The notes: generated from the sequence alone by a model not told the origin. Counted from the first letter of the stretch, positions 1 to 5,149 are shown. The stretch: 5,149 nucleotides of DNA from Terriglobales bacterium (GCA_015655365.1 JAATFE010000455.1:1-5149); one strand, 5' to 3'. Translations and numbers: made by a program.

Positions 1-108
1 ACCGGCAGGACGTTCGTGCGCCTGTTTTTTGGCTTTGTACACTGGAAACAATCTGTTTTCGGTGTATTGTTTGGGGCACGGGCGTTTATTATTGGAAAGG
101 TCGCAAAA

Positions 109-123
109 GTTCGCATCACGAAC
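109..123. promoter_or_regulatory. Short inverted repeat upstream of the SDR gene, possible operator
   Basis: GTTCG (109-113) and CGAAC (119-123) form a perfect 5-bp inverted repeat around a 5-nt centre, about 45 nt before the chosen SDR start. Its place in the leader fits a regulator-binding site, but arms this short arise easily by chance. The rest of 1-168 is AT-richer than the genes and may hold the promoter. I see TATTAT at 87-92 but no well-spaced -35 partner, so I do not call a promoter. Confidence 0.2.
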
Positions 124-151
124 AATATGGCAGTCGATTCACACTGCGGCC

Positions 152-157
152 AAGGAG
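152..157 (+). promoter_or_regulatory. Ribosome binding site deciding the SDR start
   Basis: AAGGAG lies 11 nt before the ATG at 169. The other in-frame starts, at 16 and 127, have no comparable purine-rich site. Starting at 169 also places the SDR beta-1/TGG motif at the usual distance from the N-terminus, so this site supports 169. Confidence 0.65.
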
Positions 158-168
158 TTCTTAAGTTT

Positions 169-945
169 ATGAACCAAAATCTATTTGATTTAAGCGGGAG
201 GATTGCGGTGGTAACCGGGGGAACCACCGGACTGGGGCGCGCTATTGCTCTGGGCCTGGCTGAAGCTGGTGCCGATGTGGTAGCCAGTTCCCGGCGACAG
301 GCCCAGGTGGAGACAACGGCGGCAGAGATTGAGGCGCTGGGCAGGCGGTCGCTGCGCATCGCCTGCGACGTGCTGGGCCGGGCTTCGCTGCAAGCGCTGT
401 ACGACGCCGCGATCGAAGAGTTCGGCAAAGTCGATATTCTGGTGAACGCGGCCGGCATTACCCACAGTTCGCCTACGCTTGAAGTGGACGAGGCCGACTG
501 GTCGCGAGTGATGGAGACCAACCTGACCGGAACCCTGCGCGCCTGCCAAATCTTCGGTGCGGCCATGGTGCGCGCCGGGTACGGTCGCATCGTCAACGTC
601 GCGTCCCTTTCTTCTTTTGTGAGCTTCGACCGCGTGGCGGCGTACTCGGCCAGCAAGGCCGGAGTGGCATCGCTCACCAAGACGCTGGCCATCGAGTTGG
701 CGCGCAAGGGCGTGAATGTGAATGCTATTGCGCCGGGGATCTTCCCCACGCCGCTGAACGCCGCACTGGTTCAGGGCACGGCGCGCGGTGAGGAACTGAT
801 TCTGCGCACGCCAATGGGGCGCTTTGGCGAGGCGCGGGAAGTGGCGGGAGCGGCCATCTTCCTGGCTTCGGAAGCGGCTTCGTTTGTTACCGGACAAGTG
901 ATAGCCGTGGATGGCGGGTTCCTGGCCAGCGGCGTGAACCAATAG
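169..945 (+). CDS. SDR-family NAD(P)-dependent oxidoreductase, sugar-acid type
   Basis: This is a 258-aa classical short-chain dehydrogenase/reductase, normal length for the family, with no signal peptide and therefore probably cytoplasmic. The Rossmann cofactor motif TGGTTGLG is at residues 16-23 and NAAG at 93-96. The catalytic tetrad is complete: N118, S146, Y159 and K163 (YSASK). Arg42-Arg43 after the second beta strand suggest a preference for NADP(H), which is inference. The C-terminal part (RTPMGRFGEA, then VDGG near residue 250) resembles gluconate 5-dehydrogenase/KduD-like SDRs. It lies 111 nt upstream of a mannonate dehydratase gene on the same strand. A role as D-mannonate oxidoreductase (fructuronate reductase) or a related ketose-acid reductase is therefore plausible, but the substrate cannot be read from sequence. 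The start at 169 is chosen over 127 and 16 because of AAGGAG at 152-157 and the family N-terminus. Family call is very secure; substrate is not. Confidence 0.93.
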   Translation: MNQNLFDLSGRIAVVTGGTTGLGRAIALGLAEAGADVVASSRRQAQVETTAAEIEALGRRSLRIACDVLGRASLQALYDAAIEEFGKVDILVNAAGITHSSPTLEVDEADWSRVMETNLTGTLRACQIFGAAMVRAGYGRIVNVASLSSFVSFDRVAAYSASKAGVASLTKTLAIELARKGVNVNAIAPGIFPTPLNAALVQGTARGEELILRTPMGRFGEAREVAGAAIFLASEAASFVTGQVIAVDGGFLASGVNQ

Positions 946-949
946 ACAG

Positions 950-1008
950 TGATCAGTGGCGATCCTCTCGCCGATCATTGGTACAGAGCTTCCCCATACG
1001 GCGAGAGG
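950..1008 (+). promoter_or_regulatory. Two mutually exclusive hairpins in the SDR-manD spacer
   Basis: Hairpin A pairs TGATC (950-954) with GATCA (973-977) and GGCGA (958-962) with TCGCC (968-972), leaving a 3-nt bulge and a 5-nt loop. Hairpin B pairs CCTCTCGCCG (964-973) with CGGCGAGAGG (999-1008), a perfect 10-bp stem with a 25-nt loop. Both need 968-973, so they cannot coexist. They lie between the SDR stop and the manD ribosome site (GGAG, 1042-1045). This could be an attenuator, an mRNA-processing site or a protein-binding site. No U-run follows either stem, so neither is a standard intrinsic terminator. The pairing is seen in the sequence; function is unproven. Confidence 0.4.
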
Positions 1009-1056
1009 TTGAATACCGCCGCGAATTCTATTCGGAGTGTTGGAGCGACAGACGTC

Positions 1057-2265
1057 ATGAAGATTACCAATGCATATGTGAACATCACTTCACCGGGCAG
1101 AAATTTTGTCACGCTGAAGATTGAGACCGACGAGGGCATCTATGGCCTGGGCGACGGCACCCTGAACGGGCGCGAACTCGCAGTGGCCAGCTATCTCACC
1201 GACCATGTGATTCCCTGCATCATTGGCCGCGATCCTTTCCAAACCGAAGATATCTGGCAGTATCTCTACCGCGCTCCCTACTGGCGACGCGGGCCTGTCA
1301 CCATGGCGGCCATCGCCGCGGTGGACATTGCGCTTTGGGACATCAAGGGCAAGGCGCTCAATACACCGGTCTATAACCTGCTGGGTGGCAAGAGCCGCGA
1401 GGGCATGCTGGTATATTGCCACGCCAACGGCAAGGATATCGAACACGCTCTCGAAGATGTGGCCAAGCACCAGGAAATGGGCTACAAGGCGATCCGCGTG
1501 CAGAGCGGCTTCCCTGGGCTTGCATCCACTTATGGCGTCTCCAAGAAGCCGGGCAGATACGAACCGGCGGAGCGCGGGCTACCCTCGGAGTACGAATGGT
1601 CCACCGAGATCTATCTGCGTCACGTGCCCGAGTTGTTTGCGCGAGTGCGCGAGACTTTTGGTGAGGAACTGCTGTTACTCCACGACTGCCACCACCGCAT
1701 GACGCCGATCGAAGCGGGGCGGCTGGGCAAGGAACTGGAGCCGTTCCACCTGTTCTGGATGGAAGATCCCACGCCGGCCGAGTTGCAGGAGGGGTTCAAA
1801 ATCATCCGCCAGCACACCACCACGCCGATTGCCGTGGGCGAGGTCTTCAACTCCATCTGGGACGCGCACGACCTGATCCGCAACCAGTGGATCGATTATC
1901 TGCGCATGACGCTGGTACACGGCGGCGGCTTTACTCATCTGAAGAAGGTCGCCGATTTTGCCGAGCTATATCACGTGCGCACCGGGTTTCATGGAGCCAC
2001 GGATTTGTCGCCGGTCACCATGGCTGCGGCGCTGCACTTTGATACGGCGATCCATAACTTCGGCATTCAGGAACACATGCCCCACACCGATGAGACCGAT
2101 GCCGTATTCCCGCACAACTACAGCTTCAAAGATGGGATCATGACACCGGGCGATGCGCCGGGACTGGGTGTGGACCTGGACGAGGCGCTGGCTGCCAAGT
2201 ATCCGTATCAGCGGGCTTATCTGCCCATCAACCGCAAGCTCGATGGCACGTTGACGGACTGGTAA
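1057..2265 (+). CDS. manD: D-mannonate dehydratase, enolase superfamily (ManD)
   Basis: This is a 402-aa member of the mandelate racemase/enolase superfamily, matching the usual ManD length. The reaction is D-mannonate to 2-keto-3-deoxy-D-gluconate plus water (EC 4.2.1.8), Mg-dependent and cytoplasmic, in hexuronate catabolism. An N-terminal capping domain (about 1-115) precedes the TIM-barrel domain. Mg ligands are D210 (LLHDCHH), E236 (WMEDPTP) and E262 (AVGEVFNS). The ManD-specific acid/base residues R147 and Y159 ([15 protein letters not shown] loop) and H212 are present, as are H312 (FHGATDLSP) and E339 (GIQEHMPH). The C-terminus ends in the family-typical NRKLDGT...DW. The start at 1057 is preferred over an upstream extension to 949 because MKITNAYV matches the family N-terminus and GGAG lies at 1042-1045. 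The subgroup also contains low-efficiency and D-gluconate-active members, so the exact sugar acid and physiological role are less certain than the fold. The SDR upstream supports a sugar-acid role. No decay is visible. Confidence 0.93.
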   Translation: MKITNAYVNITSPGRNFVTLKIETDEGIYGLGDGTLNGRELAVASYLTDHVIPCIIGRDPFQTEDIWQYLYRAPYWRRGPVTMAAIAAVDIALWDIKGKALNTPVYNLLGGKSREGMLVYCHANGKDIEHALEDVAKHQEMGYKAIRVQSGFPGLASTYGVSKKPGRYEPAERGLPSEYEWSTEIYLRHVPELFARVRETFGEELLLLHDCHHRMTPIEAGRLGKELEPFHLFWMEDPTPAELQEGFKIIRQHTTTPIAVGEVFNSIWDAHDLIRNQWIDYLRMTLVHGGGFTHLKKVADFAELYHVRTGFHGATDLSPVTMAAALHFDTAIHNFGIQEHMPHTDETDAVFPHNYSFKDGIMTPGDAPGLGVDLDEALAAKYPYQRAYLPINRKLDGTLTDW

Positions 2266-2376
2266 TCTATCCGGGATTTGTCTACCCCGATGTGCGCTGT
2301 TGTTTCTTCGTGATTCAATCCCTTCAGGCGGCGAGTCTTTCGCCTATGGAAACTTGAAGCCGAGCCTTAATGTTCC

Positions 2377-2406
2377 CAGGCTGCTTGCTCTTTCCGGGGC
2401 AGCCTG
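2377..2406. repeat. Stem-loop in the manD-cupin gap
   Basis: CAGGCTGC (2377-2384) pairs perfectly with GCAGCCTG (2399-2406) across a 14-nt loop; two further G-T pairs could close the loop inward. It lies 111 nt after the manD stop. It could act as a terminator-like or mRNA-stabilising structure, but no T-run follows on the plus strand. Apart from this and the possible promoter at 2414-2442, I see no gene or RNA in 2266-2554. The reading frames there on the minus strand overlap the cupin gene and have no recognisable product. Confidence 0.35.
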
Positions 2407-2413
2407 TCCGCGG

Positions 2414-2442
2414 TTGATGATTTGATTCGGTACCTGTACTAT
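2414..2442 (+). promoter_or_regulatory. Possible sigma-70-type promoter for the cupin gene
   Basis: TTGATG (2414-2419) and TACTAT (2437-2442) are separated by 17 nt and match the -35 and -10 consensus at four of six positions each. Transcription would begin near 2450, leaving a leader of about 105 nt before the cupin start. The 289-nt gap after manD makes a separate promoter likely somewhere here, but this particular match is weak. Confidence 0.25.
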
Positions 2443-2554
2443 TTCTTGTCGTGTTCGCCACAGATATATGGCGGATGGCACATTCACCCATGGTGTCAAC
2501 GCAGCAGATACGCACACGAAGTAAAGGCGTGTTCTGAGCAGGAACAGAGGGAAA

Positions 2555-3004
2555 ATGGTCACTCGTAGAGATTTGTTCGTCGCATTGACCGCAGCGGCTT
2601 TCACTGCCGGGGCATTCGCACTGGCAAGCCAGGCCCCAGTCATGGGCTCCGCTGTCTTCGATTGGAATTCCATTCAAGCCAAGCCGACTCCGGTAGGCTC
2701 GGTCCGTTCGTTCTTCAAAGCGCGTACGGCCACGCTCGACGAGTTGGAAGTCCATGTAACCACGCTGAACCCGGGCATGGCCTCGCATCCACCCCATCGG
2801 CATCCCAACGAAGAGATGGTCATCGTGAAACAGGGGACGGTAGAAACCCTGTCCAACGGCGAGTGGAAGCGTGTCGGTCCGGGCTCGATCATCTTCAATG
2901 GCTCAAACCAGCTCCACAGCCTCAGAAACGTGGGCGCCGACCAAGCTATCTATCACGTCATCAACTGGAAATCCGCGACAACGCCGGAGACACCGCAGCA
3001 CTAG
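2555..3004 (+). CDS. Tat-exported small cupin-domain protein
   Basis: This is a 149-aa single-domain cupin with an N-terminal export signal. The signal has a twin-arginine motif (TRRDLFV, residues 3-9), then an Ala/Phe-rich hydrophobic stretch to about residue 24, with possible cleavage near ALA-SQA. Cupin motif 1 spans residues 74-94, with putative metal ligands H81, H83 and E87, and G94 at the expected spacing. Motif 2 spans 110-125, with the fourth ligand H121 and N125; the usual Pro and Gly of this motif are replaced by Gly116 and Asn118. The expected product is a periplasmic or extracytoplasmic metal-binding beta-barrel. Cupins of this size include sugar-binding proteins, isomerases and dioxygenases, so the reaction cannot be assigned. 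The start at 2555 has AGGA at 2540-2543 and GAGGG at 2547-2551 upstream. It is followed by a Tat-exported oxidoreductase, suggesting a shared extracytoplasmic substrate, which is inference. It could also be a stand-alone gene, given the 289-nt gap before it. Confidence 0.88.
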   Translation: MVTRRDLFVALTAAAFTAGAFALASQAPVMGSAVFDWNSIQAKPTPVGSVRSFFKARTATLDELEVHVTTLNPGMASHPPHRHPNEEMVIVKQGTVETLSNGEWKRVGPGSIIFNGSNQLHSLRNVGADQAIYHVINWKSATTPETPQH

Positions 3005-3037
3005 AGCCGTTCTCCGATGCACGCGCATTCACCAGAA

Positions 3038-3068
3038 CCGTGCAAGACCAGGTGCAGGCGCTGCACGG
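3038..3068 (+). repeat. Overlapping alternative hairpins in the cupin-oxidoreductase spacer
   Basis: GTGCAG (3052-3057) and CTGCAC (3061-3066) form a perfect 6-bp hairpin with a 3-nt loop. CCGTGCA (3038-3044) can instead pair with TGCACGG (3062-3068) as a 7-bp stem with a 17-nt loop. Both use the same right arm, so only one can form at a time. They lie 34-64 nt after the cupin stop and 45 nt before the next start. They could tune downstream expression or mRNA stability; chance is also possible. Confidence 0.35.
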
Positions 3069-3101
3069 CGGCAGAAAATCCATTGCAGGAAAGACGTATG
3101 C

Positions 3102-3106
3102 GAGGA
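3102..3106 (+). promoter_or_regulatory. Ribosome binding site for the Gfo/Idh/MocA gene
   Basis: GAGGA lies 6 nt before the ATG at 3113. An in-frame ATG at 3098 has its own AGGA (3087-3090) 7 nt upstream, so the protein could begin five residues earlier (MRGNV). Both starts keep the Tat motif intact. I prefer 3113 because it puts the twin arginines near residue 12. Confidence 0.55.
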
Positions 3107-3112
3107 AATGTT

Positions 3113-4498
3113 ATGACTGAAGGAATCCGAATTGGTGTTTCATCCCGCAGATCGTTTCTGAAGATGTCTATGGGAGTGGCGGCCGTAGCCGGTTTCCCGG
3201 CGATTGTGCCTTCGAGCGTCTTCGGACAGAGCGCTCCCAGCAATCGCATCAACATCGGAGCCATTGGCGTGGGCCGCATTTCACGGGGCCACGATCTGCC
3301 GGGGATCTGGCAGTTCGATCAGGCGCGGATCATGGCTGTCTGCGACCTGGATTCCAATCGTGTGGAAGAGGGCAAGGCGCTGGTCAATGGCTACTATGCC
3401 AAAAAGACCGGCAAGGACCATGATGGCGTAATCGGCTATCGCAACTACCGCGAATTGCTGGCGAACAAGGATATCGATGCCGTGGTGATCAGCACCCCGG
3501 ACCACCAGCATGCGATCCTGGCGGTGGATGCGGTTCATGCCGGCAAGGACGTGTACCTGCAGAAGCCCGCGTCGCTGACCATTGCCGAAGGGCGCGCTAT
3601 GAGCAACGCGGTGATGTCGTCTGGAAGGATTCTGCAGATCGGATCGCAACAAAGGTCATGGAAGCAGTTTCACCGCGCATGTGAGTTAGTGCGCAACGGG
3701 CGCATCGGCCAAATCAAGCATGTTGAGATCGGACTGCCGGGCGACCCCAGCGGGCCTGACGCTCCGCCGATGCTGATACCGCCCAACTTCGACTACGACG
3801 CGTGGCTGGGATCCACTCCCGAGGTCTACTACACCGAGATGCGCGTGCATCCGCAACATGGCTACGACCGCCCGGGCTGGCTGCGCTGCGAACAGTTCGG
3901 CGCAGGCATGATCACCGGTTGGGGAGCGCACCACGTGGATACAGCTCACTGGGGCATGAATACGGAGTACACCGGGCCGGTTGAAGTGTGGGGCTCAGCT
4001 GAGTTCCCTACCCGCGGATTATGGAATGTACATGGGAAGTTTCTGACCCACGCCATCTATGCAAACGGCGTCACCATGGACATCAGCGGCGATTTCCCCA
4101 ATGGCATCAAGTTCTACGGAACCGAAGGATGGATTTTCGTCACACGCGATTCCGAGGTGACGACGAGCGATCCGGGCGGAAAAGCGGCGGCGCTGCAACC
4201 GCTGAGGTCGAGCAACCCCAAGATCCTGGAGAGCGTCATCGGCCCCGGCGAGGTGCATCTGTATGAAAGCGCCGACCAACACGGCAATTGGCTCGATTGC
4301 ATCAAGAGCAGAAGAGCGCCCACTGCACCCGCAGAAATAGGGCACCGCGCGTGTTCCACCTGTCTCATCCATCACATTGCCATGAAAACCAAACGCAGGC
4401 TCTACTGGGACCCGGTCAAGGAACATTTCAAGAACGATGACGAAGCGAACAGTATGCTGTCGCGTCCGCAGCGCTTTCCTTATACGATGAACGCTTAA
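3113..4498 (+). CDS. Tat-exported Gfo/Idh/MocA-family oxidoreductase
   Basis: This is a 461-aa member of the Gfo/Idh/MocA family of NAD(P)-dependent sugar oxidoreductases, a usual length for exported members. The Tat signal is textbook: SRRSFLK at residues 11-17, a hydrophobic stretch to about 37, and likely cleavage near VFGQ-SAP. The Rossmann domain begins at NIGAIGVGRIS (47-57), followed by VCDLD (76-80) and STPDHQH (127-133). The catalytic Lys is K151 in QKP, where many members have EKP. The C-terminal substrate domain holds WGAHHVD (270-276), with H273 and D276 at the family's active-site positions. The tail (WLDCIKSRR, then DDEAN and LSRPQRFPY) resembles exported family members in Acidobacteria and Planctomycetes. 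Such proteins fold in the cytoplasm with bound nucleotide and then cross by Tat, which is family knowledge. The substrate is unknown; a sugar or sugar derivative is expected. It follows the cupin by 108 nt. Its TAA stop directly touches an IS5-type element, but the C-terminus looks natural and complete. The other possible start is 3098. Confidence 0.92.
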   Translation: MTEGIRIGVSSRRSFLKMSMGVAAVAGFPAIVPSSVFGQSAPSNRINIGAIGVGRISRGHDLPGIWQFDQARIMAVCDLDSNRVEEGKALVNGYYAKKTGKDHDGVIGYRNYRELLANKDIDAVVISTPDHQHAILAVDAVHAGKDVYLQKPASLTIAEGRAMSNAVMSSGRILQIGSQQRSWKQFHRACELVRNGRIGQIKHVEIGLPGDPSGPDAPPMLIPPNFDYDAWLGSTPEVYYTEMRVHPQHGYDRPGWLRCEQFGAGMITGWGAHHVDTAHWGMNTEYTGPVEVWGSAEFPTRGLWNVHGKFLTHAIYANGVTMDISGDFPNGIKFYGTEGWIFVTRDSEVTTSDPGGKAAALQPLRSSNPKILESVIGPGEVHLYESADQHGNWLDCIKSRRAPTAPAEIGHRACSTCLIHHIAMKTKRRLYWDPVKEHFKNDDEANSMLSRPQRFPYTMNA

Positions 4499-4516
4499 GA
4501 GCCTGTTTACGATCTT
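4499..4516 (+). repeat. Left terminal inverted repeat of the IS5-type element
   Basis: GAGCCTGTTTACGATCTT is the exact reverse complement of 4825-4842. It starts at the base after the oxidoreductase stop codon and contains the final stop (TAA on the minus strand, 4507-4509) of the reduced transposase frame. Confidence 0.9.
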
Positions 4517-4755
4517 TTGAGCAGCAGTTTGAGGAAGGCCAAGTGGATCATTTACAGGCTTGTATTCAGCTTGCGTTCGCAGTTCTTCCATAGCCTTTGG
4601 CAGCCGCTCTTGAGCAGGTACAGCATGGCGTTGAAGACCTCGTGCAAATCCACCGTGCGCGGCTTGGTGCGCTTACGCACCGATTCCAGCAGGGGACGAA
4701 TCCGCTCAAACTGCTCCCGACTAATGTCGCTTGGATAGGATTTTCTTGGCTCCAT
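4507..4755 (-). pseudogene. IS5-family transposase remnant, N- and C-terminal parts fused in frame
   Basis: The minus-strand frame starts at ATG 4755-4753. Residues 1-53 carry the recognisable N-terminal region of IS5-family transposases (YPSDISREQFERIRPLLES, then KPRTVDL and LLKSGCQ). In intact relatives SGCQ continues with WRMLP and the DDE domain. Here it jumps straight to RLWKNCERKLNTSL, which I recognise as the C-terminal segment of the same family. The frame is kept across the junction near 4596/4597. Codon 68 is TAA (4554-4552), where the family usually has Gln, consistent with a CAA-to-TAA change. Beyond it the same frame continues for 14 codons (MIHLAFLKLLLKRS), matching the usual C-terminus, and ends at TAA 4509-4507. 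Roughly two thirds or more of the protein, including the catalytic residues, is missing. There is no transposase activity; a 67-aa product is possible but unlikely to matter. Confidence 0.85.
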
Positions 4756-4824
4756 CCTCCACTATTACCGCACCGTGGAGTAGCCGACTACCGCTTTGCG
4801 CGCTCCCTCCTCATATCGCGCCTC

Positions 4825-4842
4825 AAGATCGTAAACAGGCTC
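4825..4842 (-). repeat. Right terminal inverted repeat of the IS5-type element
   Basis: AAGATCGTAAACAGGCTC is the exact partner of 4499-4516. It lies upstream of the transposase remnant, as expected for the 5' end of an IS. It is followed outside by TGA (4843-4845) and a broken integrase gene. Confidence 0.9.
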
Positions 4843-5149
4843 TGACAAAAGGTCCGTGCGTTCTCGATGGAGCCGAGTTGGTGGGGGAACTCGGGCCGAT
4901 ACTTGAGAGTTTTGAACTGGCTCTCTGAAAAAGGGTTATCGTCTGAGACGTGGGGCCGGCTATGGGTTTTAGTGACCCCAGATCGGCCATCATCAGCGCC
5001 CCCGGCTTGGAGTCATCTAGGTTCCGCGAGCCGCGTGTATGGTCAGAGAGCCTGCGGCGATGCCTTGTTTCTTGCAGGTTGCCGCGATCAGCCGCTTGGC
5101 CAACTCGGCAGTTTCGCGGGGAGCCACCATCCAGCCCACCACGTTGCGG
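4843..5149 (-). pseudogene. IS3-family transposase OrfB (integrase) fragment, decayed
   Basis: The minus strand encodes part of an rve-type integrase domain like IS3-family OrfB, entering from beyond the window. Frame one (from 5148) reads RNVVGWMVAPRETAELAKRL and on to LTIHAARGT, then hits TAG (5019-5017). The family has HADRG here, so the second catalytic Asp is changed to Ala (codon GCT, 5031-5029). Just after it a one-base loss near 5011-5013 shifts the frame to SKPGALMMADLG. A second apparent loss in the G run at 4976-4979 shifts it again to VTKTHSRPHVSDDNPFSE, and on to QFKTLKYRPEFP and GSIENARTFC. The likely catalytic Glu (in FSESQF, 4925-4923) is kept. The fragment stops abruptly at the right end of the IS5-type element, where an intact gene would continue into its C-terminal part. 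It is non-functional: one lost catalytic residue, one nonsense codon, two frameshifts and a truncation. The gene's N-terminal part lies outside the window. Confidence 0.85.

Larger units (their letters stand above)
4499..4842 (-). mobile_element. MITE-like, internally deleted IS5-family element
   Basis: This is a 344-bp element bounded by perfect 18-bp terminal inverted repeats beginning GAGCCTGTTT. Read on the minus strand it contains an 87-nt leader, the N-terminal part of an IS5-family transposase, and then directly the C-terminal part, whose last stop codon lies in the far inverted repeat. The central DDE catalytic region is missing, so the element cannot make a working transposase. With both ends intact it might still be moved by a full-length relative. 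The flanks are TAA (4496-4498) and TGA (4843-4845). Both fit a TNA target as in IS1031-type members of the family, but they are not identical, so no proper target duplication is visible. The group within IS5 is tentative. Confidence 0.85.

Noticed and set aside
16..168. N-terminal extension of the SDR reading frame
   Set aside because: The extra 51 residues have no SDR similarity. AAGGAG at 152-157 and the family N-terminus point to a start at 169; the ATG at 127 has no ribosome site.
190..978. Long open frame on the minus strand opposite the SDR
   Set aside because: It is antisense to a clear SDR gene, is rich in His, Arg and Gln as such shadows are, and shows no recognisable domain.
949..1056. 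Upstream extension of the manD frame
   Set aside because: ManD proteins start at the MKIT-like strand, and 1057 gives exactly the expected 402 residues with family numbering of catalytic sites. The extension would run through the hairpin spacer.
2271..2291. Possible terminator after manD (ATCCGGG with CCCCGAT)
   Set aside because: The stem has a mismatch in seven pairs and no convincing T-run directly after it.
2330..2344. Small hairpin GGCGA-GTCTT-TCGCC after manD
   Set aside because: A five-pair stem alone is too short to separate from chance, and no T-run follows.
2324..2803. Minus-strand open frame across the manD-cupin gap
   Set aside because: It overlaps the start of the cupin gene, has no ribosome site that stands out and matches no family I recognise.
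4019..4591. Minus-strand 190-codon frame overlapping the end of the oxidoreductase gene and the left part of the IS element
   Set aside because: It is antisense to a well-supported C-terminus and crosses an element boundary; its start lies in an alternative frame of the transposase remnant.
4517..4928. Plus-strand open frames inside and beyond the IS5-type element
   Set aside because: They are the complement of the transposase and integrase remnants, which give clear family matches on the minus strand.
1..5149. CRISPR array, tRNA, rRNA, riboswitch or phage attachment site
   Set aside because: I saw no regularly spaced repeats, cloverleaf, conserved rRNA segment or known riboswitch core. The only strong repeats are the IS5-type ends and the short hairpins listed.

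Overview
The window holds a short run of four plus-strand genes for sugar or sugar-acid metabolism, followed by decayed insertion-sequence DNA. The DNA is moderately GC-rich. Two Tat-exported proteins, one a Gfo/Idh/MocA oxidoreductase, lie beside a ManD-type dehydratase and IS5/IS3-type remnants. This suggests a soil-type heterotroph, most likely Acidobacteriota (Terriglobia-like). That placement rests on gene style only; no marker gene is present.

Layout: 1-168 is an AT-richer leader with no convincing gene. 169-945 encodes a classical short-chain dehydrogenase/reductase (SDR). 946-1056 is a spacer that can form two mutually exclusive hairpins. 1057-2265 encodes a D-mannonate dehydratase of the enolase superfamily (ManD), 402 aa, with every catalytic residue I could check in place. 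2266-2554 is non-coding, with a stem-loop and a possible promoter. 2555-3004 encodes a small cupin with a twin-arginine signal. 3005-3112 is a spacer with another pair of alternative hairpins. 3113-4498 encodes a Tat-exported Gfo/Idh/MocA oxidoreductase. 4499-4842 is a MITE-like, internally deleted IS5-family element with perfect 18-bp terminal inverted repeats. 4843-5149 is a decayed minus-strand fragment of an IS3-family integrase (orfB), running off the window.

How the genes may work together: ManD dehydrates D-mannonate to 2-keto-3-deoxy-D-gluconate (KDG). The SDR just upstream is a good candidate for the oxidoreductase that makes or uses the sugar acid, for example fructuronate to mannonate. 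Both lack export signals and should be cytoplasmic. The cupin and the Gfo/Idh/MocA protein both carry Tat signals and should act outside the cytoplasmic membrane, possibly on the sugar that feeds the cytoplasmic step. That link comes from gene order only. No KDG kinase, aldolase, transporter or regulator lies in the window, so the pathway is incomplete here.

The most distinctive structure is at the right end. The IS5-type element keeps both ends, but its transposase gene is reduced to its N-terminal segment fused in frame to its C-terminal segment, and a nonsense codon follows. It starts at the base after the oxidoreductase stop codon. Its two flanks are different TNA triplets attached to unrelated genes, which suggests a recombination or deletion scar rather than one simple insertion.
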